From Amanita rubescens (lineage: Eukaryota > Basidiomycota > Agaricomycetes > Agaricales > Amanitaceae): a DNA stretch of 64,000 bases. The DNA is taken from positions 372,001 through 436,000 of the forward strand of contig WION01000012.1 in the NCBI GenBank assembly GCA_015039365.1, written 5' to 3'. Below are positions 46,280 through 58,373 of this stretch, piece after piece (position 1 is the first letter of the stretch; each line of letters begins with the position of its first letter). A program made the translations under genes and the position numbers. A model generated the notes under the pieces. The model saw nothing but the letters and a program-made list of their open reading frames with translations, searched no databases and was not told the origin of the DNA.

Positions 46280-47579
46280 ATGTATTCTCTCTTTTCAGCA
46301 GGTTCAAATGCTCGAGGCCAACTCGGCAACGGTTCTACTGACGACTTCACACTCAGTTTCAACTCTGCTCATTCTTTGGCTGCTCTCCAGGCATTTTGCC
46401 TACAGGATCTGATTCGTGTCATCTCTGTTTCTGGTGGCGCAAATCATACAGTGTTGTTGTTGGAGATTAAAGATACATTCTCTAGCGAGCTAAGAACGGA
46501 GTTGTGGGGATGTGGGTCTAGTTCAAGAGGCCAGCTCGGTACTGACATCTATGCGCTCCCCAACGCTTCATCACCCGTCTTCCGACTCATCCATCTCCCA
46601 CTTGAACAGCACAACCTTATGGGATACTCGTACAAGATAGCCCGTGCAGCATGGGAAACGACGTATGCTGTGCTCAGATCCCCAGGGAAGGAGGATGTCC
46701 TCATATCCATGGGAGCTGACGATTTTGGCGATTTGGGTGTTGGAGACCATAGCAAGGATTCCAGCGTGAATGCTTTTCATATCGTCAACTTTGACCACAT
46801 CAAAGTGGACGGTCTCAGGCTGAAATCTGATACGATCGAAATACTCGATCTATCTACGGGACAACATCATGTTGTAGCTCATCTACGAGCCACCTTTTCT
46901 GATGACTCCGCTCGATCTTTTGTTGTTGGTTGGGGAATCTCGAGACATGGCCAACTGGGGGATGTGGCTTTGGATTCCGAACATAATGTGATGCAACGAT
47001 TTATCCCAACACCCCGATTAGTTCTCAGACCCGGAGAAATAACGGAGCTGAGCCTTGGGGCACAGCACACAATTTTCTTGCATGCGTCAAGGAGAGTATC
47101 TGGGATTGGCTCCAACAGGAAGGGTCAATTGTTGAAATTAGGAATCATTGAGCCACGTCCGTCATGTGGCATGCACCTGGAATGGGACATATAATGTCGT
47201 AGACGATGAAGTAGGAGCATGGCGCATTATATCGCTTGGAAGTAATACTCACGGTCAGCTTGGTCGTATCTCCACTGACGGCGTCGAGGAGGCTGTTGTG
47301 GATTTCCCGAACACTGTCAAGGCATGGAACCTAGAGAGAATTGTCTCTGGAAGTGAACACGTCTTATGCCTCACTTCCGCGAAAACAGGGACACTCGAAC
47401 AGCGTATAACAGAAGTTTGGGGATGGGGATGGAACGAACATGGCAATCTCGGGTTGAACACCACTGATGATGCACACGCCCCCGTCAAGCTATGGCCAGC
47501 AAAACAAGGCGATCCGTACAACATTATTGACATATGGGCTGGTTGTGGTACAAGCTGGCTCTATGCACTCTCCAGCTAA
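46280..47579 (+). CDS. RCC1-repeat protein, ATS1-like
   Basis: A beta-propeller protein of RCC1 repeats. MYSLFSAGSNARGQLGNGST begins at 46280; further repeat signatures are LWGCGSSSRGQLGTD, SMGADDFGDLGVGDHSKDSS, VVGWGISRHGQLGDVALDSE, IGSNRKGQL, SLGSNTHGQLGR and VWGWGWNEHGNLGLNTTDDA, ending DIWAGCGTSWLYALSS. The WGWGWNEHGN plus DIWAGCGTSW end is like yeast Ats1, which acts in tRNA wobble-uridine modification and tubulin genetics. One +1 break near 47147 (ATC/A/TTGAGC) joins the two large frames. No introns are apparent. It ends 5 bp from the stop of the convergent SWI5-like gene. Confidence 0.75.
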
Positions 47580-47584
47580 AGCCG

Positions 47585-48041
47585 CTAGTCTGTGTCTTTC
47601 AGATCCATATCATTGTGGATCTGCCTGACAGTCGTCTGCTTGATGGTGGCCAGCTGCCAACTAGGGTTAGTCATTGACTTGGGCGGTCATTGGGTTCGAG
47701 GTACCCTTCCAATCAGGATCTACGCGAACGTTGTGGATGTATGCGCGGGGTGTACGATGTGTACCCGTACCTGGGTCGCGTCCTTAGCTTCATTGTAACG
47801 ATGGAGCAGATTGATCTGTCGTTTGACAATTGCTTCGGCATCCACGCCTTCCCTAGAAACCGCCACCAGTTCGTATATGCGGCGGGGAGAAATAATTCAA
47901 AGTGGCAGACCCGAGCTCCCTCTGCAAGGTTTCTATTTCAGCTTGCAATGCAGCTATGCGCTCTTCCTGTTTCTGAAGAGACGTTAGGATTTTGACCTTT
48001 GATAGCAGCGTATGCACCTTTGCAGATATTGTTGCGTGCAT
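47585..48041 (-). CDS. SWI5: DNA repair protein SWI5/SAE3 homologue
   Basis: Swi5 with Sfr1 helps load Rad51/Dmc1 in recombination. Three exons: a coiled-coil exon (MHATISAKVHTLLSKVKILT, RIAALQAEIETLQRELG), an exon with the hallmark EGVDAEAIVKRQINLLHRYN and EAKDATQ, and a last exon LATIKQTTVRQIHNDMDLKD ending at 47585. Introns lie at about 47924-47868 and 47782-47671. The IVKxHIxLLHxYNExKD pattern is diagnostic for the family. About 110 residues fits the usual size. It converges on the RCC1-like gene. Confidence 0.8.
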
Positions 48042-48628
48042 GTTGACGTGTCGATGTCACGCGTGCGCGTGAATAGTTGTCATCACTACAGCAAAAACCT
48101 TAAAGTTAAACACCATAGGATTGAATCCCGGATGATTGGGGGATGTAGTGAAGCAATGGGACGATCGGGCAAGGCGGCAAGCCCATAAGATTTAAAGACC
48201 ATCAATATATCGTGATCATTTTATGTCCTCGAGCGCGTGCGTTGTGCGCTAATCCACGATGGTACCCGCGAGGGAGACCTTCCCGATAAGGATTCAAGGC
48301 CTTTAAGGACCCAGGGCCACTGCATGCCTTCACATAAATCACGCCAACACTCAACAGCAGCAATTACTCTGATCGTAGGCAAGGCACCATGGCACGCGTA
48401 CTACTTACACGAGTCTGAGACCGTGACAAGTACGCCTATATCTTGTTCCTGATGATGACTGTCATTACAATTAACAACTCGGCCCGAATGAGATGGACTG
48501 CGGCTTGAGCAAATTAGGTCGAAGACACGGCCTCGCGTGTCCTAATAACTGATATCCAGCTTGGGCTGAACTGAACCATTCCCTCGTGTATATATCATGC
48601 ACCTTCCTTTCGAACATTAAGCAAAGTC
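48042..48628. promoter_or_regulatory. Divergent promoter region, SWI5 / ABC transporter
   Basis: About 590 bp without a gene. AAGTTAAACACCATAGG with a G-rich run near 48103-48145 faintly recalls the 3' half of 5S rRNA but is not convincing. TATATATC at 48590-48597 is a likely TATA element for the ABC transporter gene. Confidence 0.35.
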
Positions 48629-51600
48629 ATGCTTGATACCTTCTGGCGGCAATTTGGGGCGCTCTTCTGGAAAAACTGGATTGTACTCTCAAAGCACCCA
48701 TCGGTAAGGCTATGCTCTTGTCTGGGTCCGAAATTATGTCCTAAACGACCTGCAGTTGAACTTGCTTAGATGCCTTATTTTGCCTGTCGCGTATGGCGTG
48801 TTCTTTGCAACTGCCCAACTGTTTATCACCAAACCGAACGACGTAAGACGGTGTTTTTTTATACACGTAACACCCCAGCATCCCTAAATACACAACTTTA
48901 GTACGGGATCGGCCAACCAATTCCAGTTTACACTCTTCAAAGTCAATTTAATGCACCTTTGGTCTTACTTTGGGATGGATGCAACCGACGGAACAAGCTC
49001 TCCATCTCCATCCCAAGTCATATCAAGAATAACCTCTTCCTTCACACCCACCCAACAGCAATATGTTACACAGCTTTCCGACAATTCCGACATTTCTTCC
49101 ACATGCCCAGCGAACTTTGCTGGGCTGTCACAATGCTTTGCCGTCGTCATTTTCTATGATATCCCCGCAAACGGAAGCTCAGATAGACCCGTGGTTTATA
49201 CTCTCCAAGCCGACGCAGGACTGTGGTACATCAATGTACAGAAACATACAAGTCAATATGAAGAAAGGGTATTACCGCTGCAGTGGGCAATAGATAAGGT
49301 TTACTTTTATCGAAGCGAATTATTCTGGCATTTAACATACTTTCCAGGCTATCATAGAACTTCAAACGGGCGCTCAGTTGGAGACACCATTAGAGTGGCC
49401 CTTTACACAAGAAACTAATGAAGAACAGTACACTAACATTCGTCTAAACTTCATCCGTGCAGTCAGATCATTGCTTGTTATCCCACTGTAAGTCACTATA
49501 ACTTGCAATGACCGCGGAGGTCTTATTAGTTACACAGATTTATTTGCTATGTCGGTATAGCATATCAATTGCCTGGGGCGATCTCTGGAGAACGTGCCAA
49601 TGGTTTAACGGCACATATGAGGGCAATGGGGCTCCTCGACTCGGCCAGGATCTTGTATGGTCTCGTTCGTTCCCCGGTTCCATTCTGGTTCCTAATAACA
49701 ACGCAGGTCTTGGCATGCGAGCATCTCTCTGACATATCTGCCAGCATGGATTATAGTCGGCTTGTTATGGCATTATCGAATCTTTTCAGCGTCAAATGCA
49801 GGTCTCATCCTTGTTGTACATCTTCTCCTCGGGTTCACTTTGACTAGCTGGTCGTTCTTCATCGCTGCGCCCTTTGGAAAAAGTCCCCAACTAGCTGCTG
49901 TTGCGACAACGTTACTATCAATCGTCTTTGCTATTCTCGCTCTTGTCTTCAAGAATGCCACTAATGGTTCAGCTTTTATCTTTACTCTTATCTTCCCTCC
50001 TGGATTTTACGTGTTCGTAATTCGGGCTATATGTGGCTGGGAGAGTAACTTGATGGCAACCAACATTGTTCGCGGTGACCCCGACAATAATTTGATGGTG
50101 CTTCCCCAACTCATAGCCGCTATTGTAATATCTCATTACCACGGGATCATAAACGTGTGCTGACTACCCGTTAGATTGACATTTTCCTTTGGCCGTATGT
50201 CGCTGTTATACTGGAACATTACCTATATGATCCCATGGACCTATCTTCTGGAATATTGTTCTGGAAGAGGCGTAGACTGGATGTTAATGATACGCCTATT
50301 GACACCGGAGTTGCGATATCTGTCAGAAACCTACGGAAAAACTTTCAAAAAATCCCGCTTCTCTTCAAAAAATGTTGTTACGGCCATTGCAGACTTATCA
50401 TTTGACGTTCCCCAGACTGGCATCTTTGTCTTGCTTGGATCAAATGGGTACGTTAAGCGAGATATTGTCCGTGAGTGCGAAACTGAAATTATATGCTGGT
50501 AGGGCGGGAAAATCTACCGCATTATCCATAATAGGCGGGTTGGCTGGTAGTAGTAGTGGGACTGTAACTTTCGCGGGAGGAGTACGCAAGCCGCCTCGAG
50601 GAACTATTGGCATTGTACCGCAAAATAACGTCCTTTTCCCCGATTTGTCATGCATCCAAACACTTCGGGTGTGGAAAGCGATTAAATGGTCCGCCAACTC
50701 CGATAAACATGAGGATCTGGAACAATTGTTACGTGATTGCGATTTGGAAGCGAAAATCCGTTCCAACGCCAACACCTTGTCTGGAGGGCAGAAAAGAAAA
50801 TTACAGCTGGCCATTGGCCTTGTAAGCGGTTCAAAAAGTGAGCCGTCCTGCAAATTTCGTCGAACAGATTGATAGTAAACGTTAATAGTCGTCCTTGTGG
50901 ACGAATGCACGTCAGGCGTTGACCCTCTGAGCCGCCGCTCATTATGGAGAACTCTAACCGCCGTCCGCGATGAACGGTCCATTGTATTCACTACACATGT
51001 GAGTCAAGTTACCCATTTCCAAGTCTATGATTAACCTGCCCACAGTTTCTGGACGAAGCCGATCTACTCGCAGATCATATCGCGGTCCTGGCTGCTCCTG
51101 GAAAACTCGTGGCGCAAGGGTCTCCCGTAACGCTGAAGCGTGAAATTGGAAAGGGTTATAGTATCCAAGTGACTTTTGACACGACTCAGGACGTGGAGAA
51201 GATCACAGCGCTTCGGGAGGATCTCTATCAAAGACTGCTAATCACTACGCATCATGTAGAAACCAGGGCTATCTCGCCTCTGCAAATTCCTGTATCACTT
51301 GAATACCAGAGATACCCAAGTCGTGGCAGATGTCCTCCACGTACTCGATGAAGAAAAGTCATATTACTGCATCAAATCCTACGACGTTCTAGGTACCTCT
51401 ATGGAAGACGTTTTCCTTAGCCTCATGGCTCAGAACGAGGCCGCACCAGAGGTTGATCCGGGATTGTCTGAAGACACTTCTGTCCCTGCGCCGGAGAAAT
51501 CGGTAGAAGGTGCGGAGGTAACGACGGAGCTTCTGTCGAGCCTTTCCAAAGGTCGGCCTCCAAATATTTTCCAGCAGGCAATCAGTATCTTTTATAAGAG

Positions 51601-54280
51601 GTCCTTGATCCTTCGCCGTAGCTGGCTGTCACCATTTTTGACTGTTCTGGTCGCCGTTTTGGGTTCAACTATCCCAATAGTATTCATTGATCAAGGCGCT
51701 CAAACGTGTACTCCTTTTGTCTATGATGATCCCATTGGACCCTTGTATCTGCCTGCAGCAGTTGCCTTCACGGGCTTTGATATCCCTGTCCTCGATTCGC
51801 CTCCTGGAATTGTGTCGACGCTCGGGAGCACGACAGATACCTTAACACTCGATGATGTTTCAGATAACACGACCTTTGTCAATACTATATCTACATATTA
51901 TCCTGATATACCGACCGGGGGCGTCTCTTTTAACTTGACGACAGGAGAATCTCTCGTCGCTTGGGAGGCTTCACCACCAGGTATTATGGGACCAATGATG
52001 CTTAATCTCGCGACCAACATTCTATACAATCATGCCTTGAACGCTTCGGGACAAAATCAAAGCACACCTGCAATTATTAATGCCGCTTATCAACCACTCG
52101 CTGCTCCCAGCGGCCGCTCCCTCAATTCGTTGAAATGGTTAGGGTTTTATGGTGCTGCAATGGTAAGTCGCGAATTTCATGTGAGTGACGGGATGATGAT
52201 CAGACTTCCAAAGTCCGTCTTCCCAGCATTTTTTGCCCTCTATGTCTCTAAAGAGAAGCAATCCTCTGTGCAAGCGATGCAATTTTCAAACGGACTCACA
52301 AATCCCCTGGGTCTATGGCTTGGTCATCTTATGTTTGACACACTCTGGACAAGTTATTCTATCGACTTTGATTGTCATCGTCTTCGCTACTGCGAATACT
52401 TTCACTGGTTTGGGATTCTTTGTAAGTACGACGGAATCTGACGGTCCACTACTGACAACGGAGGACAGTGGCTTGTGCTGGTGTTGTATGGAATTACCGG
52501 GGCTTTGTTCGCATATTGCGCTACACTCTTGGTGAAATCGGCCCTTGCTGCATTTGCCATTGTTGCAGGGTATCAGGTCATTATGTTTGTGGTAAGTATT
52601 CTTGGCCCAACTCCCGCTAGACGCAACACTAATAGCGTGTTTAGCTTTACATGGCAGCCTATTTGCTTGTCCTTGCGTATGGGAAGTCAGTAACAGCAAA
52701 TCAAACAATAAACACCATTCACTTCACGATGTCCTTAGCTTCGCCCGTTGCGAGCGTTGTACGTACATGCCACTTCCTATCCATGGAGTATAGCAACTAA
52801 GAAAGAAAAAACAGTTAAGAGCTGCGCTTGTGTCGTTGAATTTATTTTCGCTGCTTTGCGAAGGGACGACAATAGTTTCGGGTACAGCATCGCTGGGCCA
52901 ACTCGTACGATTTGGCGGGCCAATTCTTTATCTAATAGTCTATTCCTTCGTCTTGCTTGCCATCCTCTTCTGGGCCGCCTCTGGATCAGTTCTACCTCGT
53001 AGTTTAGCCAAGCAGTCAACCGGAGCCGCACTTCCCGACGATGTGGTGGCCGAAGCTGACGCGACGGATAATTCTAATGACCTGCTACGCGTGGTCCACG
53101 TTTCCAAACAATTCAATAAGAAAACGGTGGTCGACAACCTCAGTTTTGGGGTTTCCCAAAACGCCATCTTCGCAATGCTTGGTCCCAACGGGGCAGGGAA
53201 GACGACAACATTCAATATGATACGTGAGTGCCCTGAAGCCCCTCCACAAAGACTGGCTGACATTATTGTTAAGGTGGGGACGTAGTTCCAGACGGTGGAG
53301 ACATGTTTATTGCAGACACCTCTGTCGTTCGGCACCCGCGCCTTGCGCGCCATTACTTGGGCGTGTGTCCTCAGTTCACAGCCGTTGACTCGCAAATGAC
53401 AGTGCGAGAACATCTCATTATCTATGGGCGATTGAAAGGAGTTCCAAGGAACGAGTTGACTGCAAACGTGGAAGCAGTGTTACGGGCCACCGCTTTATCC
53501 ATGTACGCTGACCGCTTAGCCAGTAAATTATCGGGCGGTAACAAGAGAAAACTATCATTGGCGATCGCGCTGATAGGTAATGTGTGCATAATTCGCTATA
53601 CTATTTAGCTTTAACACTAATTTTAAGGAAATCCTTCGGTCCTATTAATTGATGAGTTTTCTACCGGGATCGACGCGAAAATGAAGCGAGACATGTGGAA
53701 CACTCTGAGGAGTGTGGCAGTTGGGAAAGCAGTCGTTATTACGACTCGTGGGTTCTCACAATGTTGCTCACTTTATTTTTCACTAAAGACATCTACCAGA
53801 TTCAATGGAAGAAGCATCCGCACTCGCTGACAGGGTTGGCATCCTCGCGAAGCGCCTGCTTGGTAAGGGTTAATTTAATGCAACCCAGATAATTCATTGA
53901 ACTGGATGCCATCAGCCATTGGGTCAATAGAGTCACTGTCTGCCAGATACGCGATATACGAGGTCCACTTTAGCTGTCGTACTCGCGAGGAACTCGTCAA
54001 GATCCAAAACCTAATGAGCGCGATACCAGGATCACGGATGGCCGATGACGTTGCAACGCGCTTCGAGGTTCCAATAGAGTCTGATTCACCAAACAACACG
54101 GGGACTTTATCGTTGAAACGATTATTCGAGGTTCTAACTAGGAACGGTGGCGATGGCCTGGGAATTGAGCTCACGGTGGAAAGGGCAACGTTAGAGAGCG
54201 TTTTTATAAAGGTGATCAGGGAGAACAATGTACAGGAGGAAGATGAGCTTAAACGTTGGAGTTGCATGTGCTTTGGGTAG
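48629..54280 (+). CDS. ABCA-type full ABC transporter (two TMD-NBD halves)
   Basis: Probably a lipid transporter. [20 protein letters not shown] starts the first membrane half, followed by [20 protein letters not shown] and a large lumenal loop ([18 protein letters not shown]), then a helix block near 49760-50110. NBD1: [19 protein letters not shown] split by an intron, [53 protein letters not shown]. The second half begins [23 protein letters not shown]2 has [52 protein letters not shown] and [19 protein letters not shown]. The [15 protein letters not shown] pattern and large loops mark the ABCA class. Extra single bases occur near 48975 and 51300. At about 1,600 residues the length fits. 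Confidence 0.87.
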
Positions 54281-54502
54281 ATTAGACCAGGCACAAGCTG
54301 TCAGCAGCGCCCAGTGTATTCTAGCTGTCAATGTCACATCCGTGATAGCGCGTAACGAACCGAGCTACTTTCGCGGCACGCTCAGTTTGTTTCTCACAAA
54401 TAGTCTACCCGTTCCGCATATTTATACTTTTCGAACAGCGCAACTTGTTCTTCTTACCCACAGCTTGACGAGAGAGACAACCTCCCGTCAATAAAAAGGA
54501 CT

Positions 54503-55169
54503 ATGGCAGAAACCACTTCATCACCTCCTCGCGAAGAAGAAGAATACCTTGAGGAAGAAGAGGAAGACGAAAATTACGATGTCGACGACGACGAAATTGT
54601 AGTGACTGGCGAAAAAAAGGCGCAGCCTGCTGTAGATGAAGAAGAAGAGGATTACAGCGATGACAGCGACAGCGAAGAGTACGAGGAGGAAGAAGAGGGT
54701 GGCGTTGTAGGTGGCGTGGAGACGAACCACGTCAACAACCAGGTTGGCGCCGGAGTTGAAGAGGAAGAGGGAGAAGAAAGCGACGTGTACGAGGTGGAGG
54801 ATGACGATGATGTGGGTATCAGTGGCACCCCATTTAGAAGGTCAACTATATTCATTCACCCTTCCCTATTAGGAGTTGCGACAAATTCCTGGAGATGAAG
54901 ACGACGAAGAGGAACTTGAAGAAGAAGAGGTGGATGAAGGAAAACAACCAGGATTGACCGCGTTATTGATAGTCAATGTATGTATCGGACGCTAGAATGG
55001 CTGCCGAATCTGACCCGACCATCCTATACAGCCTCCAGCGCCCGAACAAGCAGGGGAGGAAGACGATGCCGACTTTGTAGAGATGGAATCTCCGACCAGT
55101 ACAAAATCTTTGAAGCGGCCAGCTGAAGACGAGAACGGCGAACAAGTATCAAAGAAGATCAAGGCTTAG
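54503..55169 (+). CDS. Highly acidic, disordered, probably nuclear protein
   Basis: MAETTSSPPREEEEYLEEEE opens a protein made mostly of Glu/Asp runs. Exons: 54503-54812, 54878-54976 and 55031-55169, with introns using GTGGGT and GTATGT donors. The only folded-looking part is ELRQIPGDEDDEEELEEEEV...GLTALLIVN. The C-terminus KRPAEDENGEQVSKKIK is a good bipartite nuclear localisation signal. Acidic stretches of this kind are common in histone chaperones and nucleolar proteins, but no specific family is recognised. The upstream 54281-54502 carries its promoter. Confidence 0.65.
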
Positions 55170-55350
55170 ACATTTCGTGGTATTTGAATTATTTCTAATT
55201 TGTTTTCTTTTATACCCCTCCTCTCTTCTCATTTCAGCGGACATTGCTTGTGTCTATGTATCATCAATTCCATGCCGTTGGTCGTAGAGTGTAATCTCTC
55301 TAGAACTTCATCTATCCTAATGTGTTCCAAATCCTGCAAACCATATGGTT

Positions 55351-56110
55351 TTATGGTACAAGTGCCTCTTCCTTCCAATCGCCCTCTTCAGTCCTTGAGA
55401 ATTTTGTCCGACGGTTCGTTACAACGCCGAGTTCAATGTAGTCGCATTCGTATGGATCTATGACCAACAGTGCAAAGTTGGTCAAAGCCGTCTCCCAATT
55501 GCTCTTTGACTCCTCATCACTATCTGCCCCGGGTTCCTCAAGCCTTACAGGCCATTTCTTTGCTTCTTCTTCCCCACCAGTCAACGGACTACCTGGAACA
55601 GGACGACACCATGTAGCTCTCATATGTCCACTGAGGCTTTTGAATATGTTGATTCGCTGCTTTTCCCAATCAAAGCCGCTGTCAACGAGTACGGCGATCC
55701 CATTCTTTCTTTGCTTCGCTATGTCATACATAAAATGTTGATAAAGAGCATGGTTGGGAGAAGGCACGATTACTGCGCGGCCGGCAAAGCGAAACTGCTC
55801 CTGGGTGCCTTCTATCCAATGTACGATATGCACATTCGGATTTAAATTAATTTGGGATACTTTAGGAGTGCGTATATCGGTAGTAGTCACAATGAGAGGC
55901 AGAGATGGCGCATTAGGTGGTACGAGGAACGAACGAACTATGTGTGAACGAGCTTGGGGAATTACAGTATCAGTGGCGATCGTTGCAAGCTGAATGACTA
56001 TGTGATAGTGAGATGCAGAGCATGTACGCGGCAAGAATGGATGTACCAGTTTGTTTTTCGTACTTAGCAAGGGCATTCTGGATGGCAGTCAGCCAGCGGG
56101 GTGTAGACAT
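55351..56110 (-). CDS. Pyridoxamine-5'-phosphate-oxidase-fold FMN-binding protein (Alr4036-like)
   Basis: MSTPRWLTAIQNALAKYEK at 56110, an intron, then VIQLATIATDTVIPQARSHI, VRSFLVPPNAPSLPLIVTTT and DIRTPKVSQINLNPNVHIVH followed by WIEGTQEQFRFAGRAVIV. This is the split-barrel FMN-binding fold of the Alr4036 family; the later part, TGGEEEAKKWPVRLEEPGAD and FALLVIDPYECDYIELGVVT, matches its C-terminal domain. It is a flavin-binding oxidoreductase by family; the substrate is unknown. Frame is clean with one intron (about 56049-56000). The start codon abuts the divergent RNA-repair gene. Confidence 0.8.
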
Positions 56111-58263
56111 GACAATGGCGGTATATCTTAACAATGACTCACATCAACCTAAAAGTTACCGCACTACGTCCATGATGACCAGTAGATTATCTTATATCCG
56201 TGGAGCTCTTGCACTCGTCGGTCCATTCATCGACGAACTAGCACAAGACGGCGTTCAGCGCGCGCGCTCTATTACCAACATCGCCTTGAATGCTCCTCAA
56301 CCATACCACATCACTCTTTTTACAAAAGCAGAGATCAGGTCCCTTCCACGTGAACGGGTGGATGCCTTGCAACCTGACTTACGACACATCTACCCGGCGG
56401 GGGTGGGAGGGAACAAGGACACTGATGTCCTTTACATCGTCATCGTTTGGGCGGCTGGCCAGCAACTTCGCAAACAATTTGGACTAGCTCCAAAGCAGTT
56501 CCATATTACCCTGTCTGCTGCTGACAATCATGACATGGACAAGGGGGTCGACTCCCTGTTTCCAAACCAGTTCCCGTCCAATCCAACTCCAGAATTTATA
56601 GATCCACGTTGCATTCACCCTACACGCCTTTGGACAATATTCCAGGGCACGGGAATACTCATTGCGGTTCATCGTGTCCCAACCCGATTCACCTAAAGGA
56701 TATCTTCGCCTCGCTGACTCCGCCCTTGTAGACGGACTTTACAAGCTTGGCTATGTTAGCTTATGCTTGCACTTATGAGAGGGCGGACGACGCGAAAATC
56801 CAATCCTATTGCATCAAGAAGTTAATCGATTGTTCCAAAGAGACTGAATGGGGACTGGTCTTTCAAGAGCAAGAAATAACGGAGTTGCCTGATGAAATTG
56901 CTGTCACTCTACTAAAACCTTGGCCTGCAGCTCTTTGCGAGATAATCAGTGACAGAGATCTAGTGCCGAGTCTACAGTTAATTGCCTAGGGACTCGCTGC
57001 TTCGTGCCGAGTCCAAGAGCCATCCGAGAAATTCTACAAGCTGCCTCGCTTCTTTAGATGGTTAATTCCTTATCATTTTGCCATCATGTCGACCCCTCGT
57101 TGTGAAGAGGACATCAGTGCCCTTACTTCTCCAGCTCTTGGCATTCGCCATGTCCTTACGCTTACCGAAGAAACTCCTCTTGCTGAAAACTGGTTTCGGG
57201 GCAAGCCGATTACAAACACCTATCTTCCTGTGCCAAACTATCATCCACCAACTATTGAACAGATGGACCTCATCATTAATCTAGTAAGCGATTCAACCAA
57301 GGTACCTTTCCTTGTTCATTGTGGAGGAGGGAAAGGTCGTGCTGGGACTGTGGCCTGCCTGTTATCTGGTCGCGTTCGGCTTTCAAAAGCCTCAATTTCA
57401 TCTTTCACAGCCAACCATGACCGCTTCAGAGGCGATCAACGCACTGCGCTCGCTTCGGCCGGGAAGCATAGAGACATCTCAGCAAGAGGAGTTTGTTTCT
57501 AAATGGTGCTCCACTATATGGAAGCGACAATCCATTTATCCAGAAATACCATCTGAACCCCCTCCTTGCCCCATGAAAATTGAAGGTGGGCTACCGAGTG
57601 CTGCCGACCTTTTCGTCTTGGTCGGACTACCTGGGTCGGGAAAGTCGTGGTTATCAAACGCGCTGCTTGCCCGGAACTCATCGGGCTGGATTCGCATATC
57701 GCAGGATGAGTCGGGTAGCCGATCAGTCGTGCGAGGCGGAGATCGGCAGGGCGCCCCGAGGACGGCGTGTCCTACTCGACCGTTGCAACGCGGCGGCATC
57801 TGATAGGAAAGAATGGCTTAAATTAGCATCGAACTGGTGTTCGGCACCTGTATGCGTTTGGTTTGACTACGATAGGGATCTATGCCTCTCGCGCGCGCAA
57901 ATGCGTGCAGGGCATCCCACACTACCTCCGGGTGGTCGAGTCCGAAATGCAATTGATCAGATGCACAGAGTTTTTGTACGACCTTCGTTGCAAGAGGGTT
58001 TCAAGGCGATCATTATCATTCAATCATTTGCGGCTGCACAAGAACTTGTTCTACGCTTATCCCCACCTGTCAATATCTACAAGTTCCCTCGAACGCCTCA
58101 CCTCCTTGACCTAGGCGCGGCAACAGTCTGATGACATCTTGACCTCTCTACCCACCGTTGTCAATGGTAATGTGATCATCACAGAAAAGGTCGACGGTGC
58201 AAACATGGGCTTTTCGTTGTCTTCTGACGGTTCAGAAATTATCGTTCAGAATCGTTCACACTA

Positions 58264-58289
58264 CAGTAGACATCCCAATAATGCATACG
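58264..58289 (+). repeat. Left terminal inverted repeat of the transposon
   Basis: 26 bp, reverse complement of 60807-60832 without mismatch; preceded by TA. Confidence 0.95.
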
Positions 58290-58373
58290 GTCGGGACCCG
58301 AAAAATCCTATGCAATAAAGGGGATATGCATTACCAGATTGTGTGACTAAGTGACATGTGTGACAAAAAGGGG

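Noticed and set aside
26530..47150. Programmed +1 frameshifting at stop codons (Euplotes-like)
   Set aside because: Some breaks sit at TAA/TAG (ZnF, NAN1, ADK), but others (xanA, DM9-vWA copy B, the 100-residue gene) are not near a stop, and no common slippery motif is shared.
48100..48180. 5S rRNA- or tRNA-like segment
   Set aside because: AAGTTAAACAC and a G-run recall 5S rRNA, and GATTGAATCC a T-arm, but the flanking stems and A/B box spacing are not present. A covariance-model search would decide.
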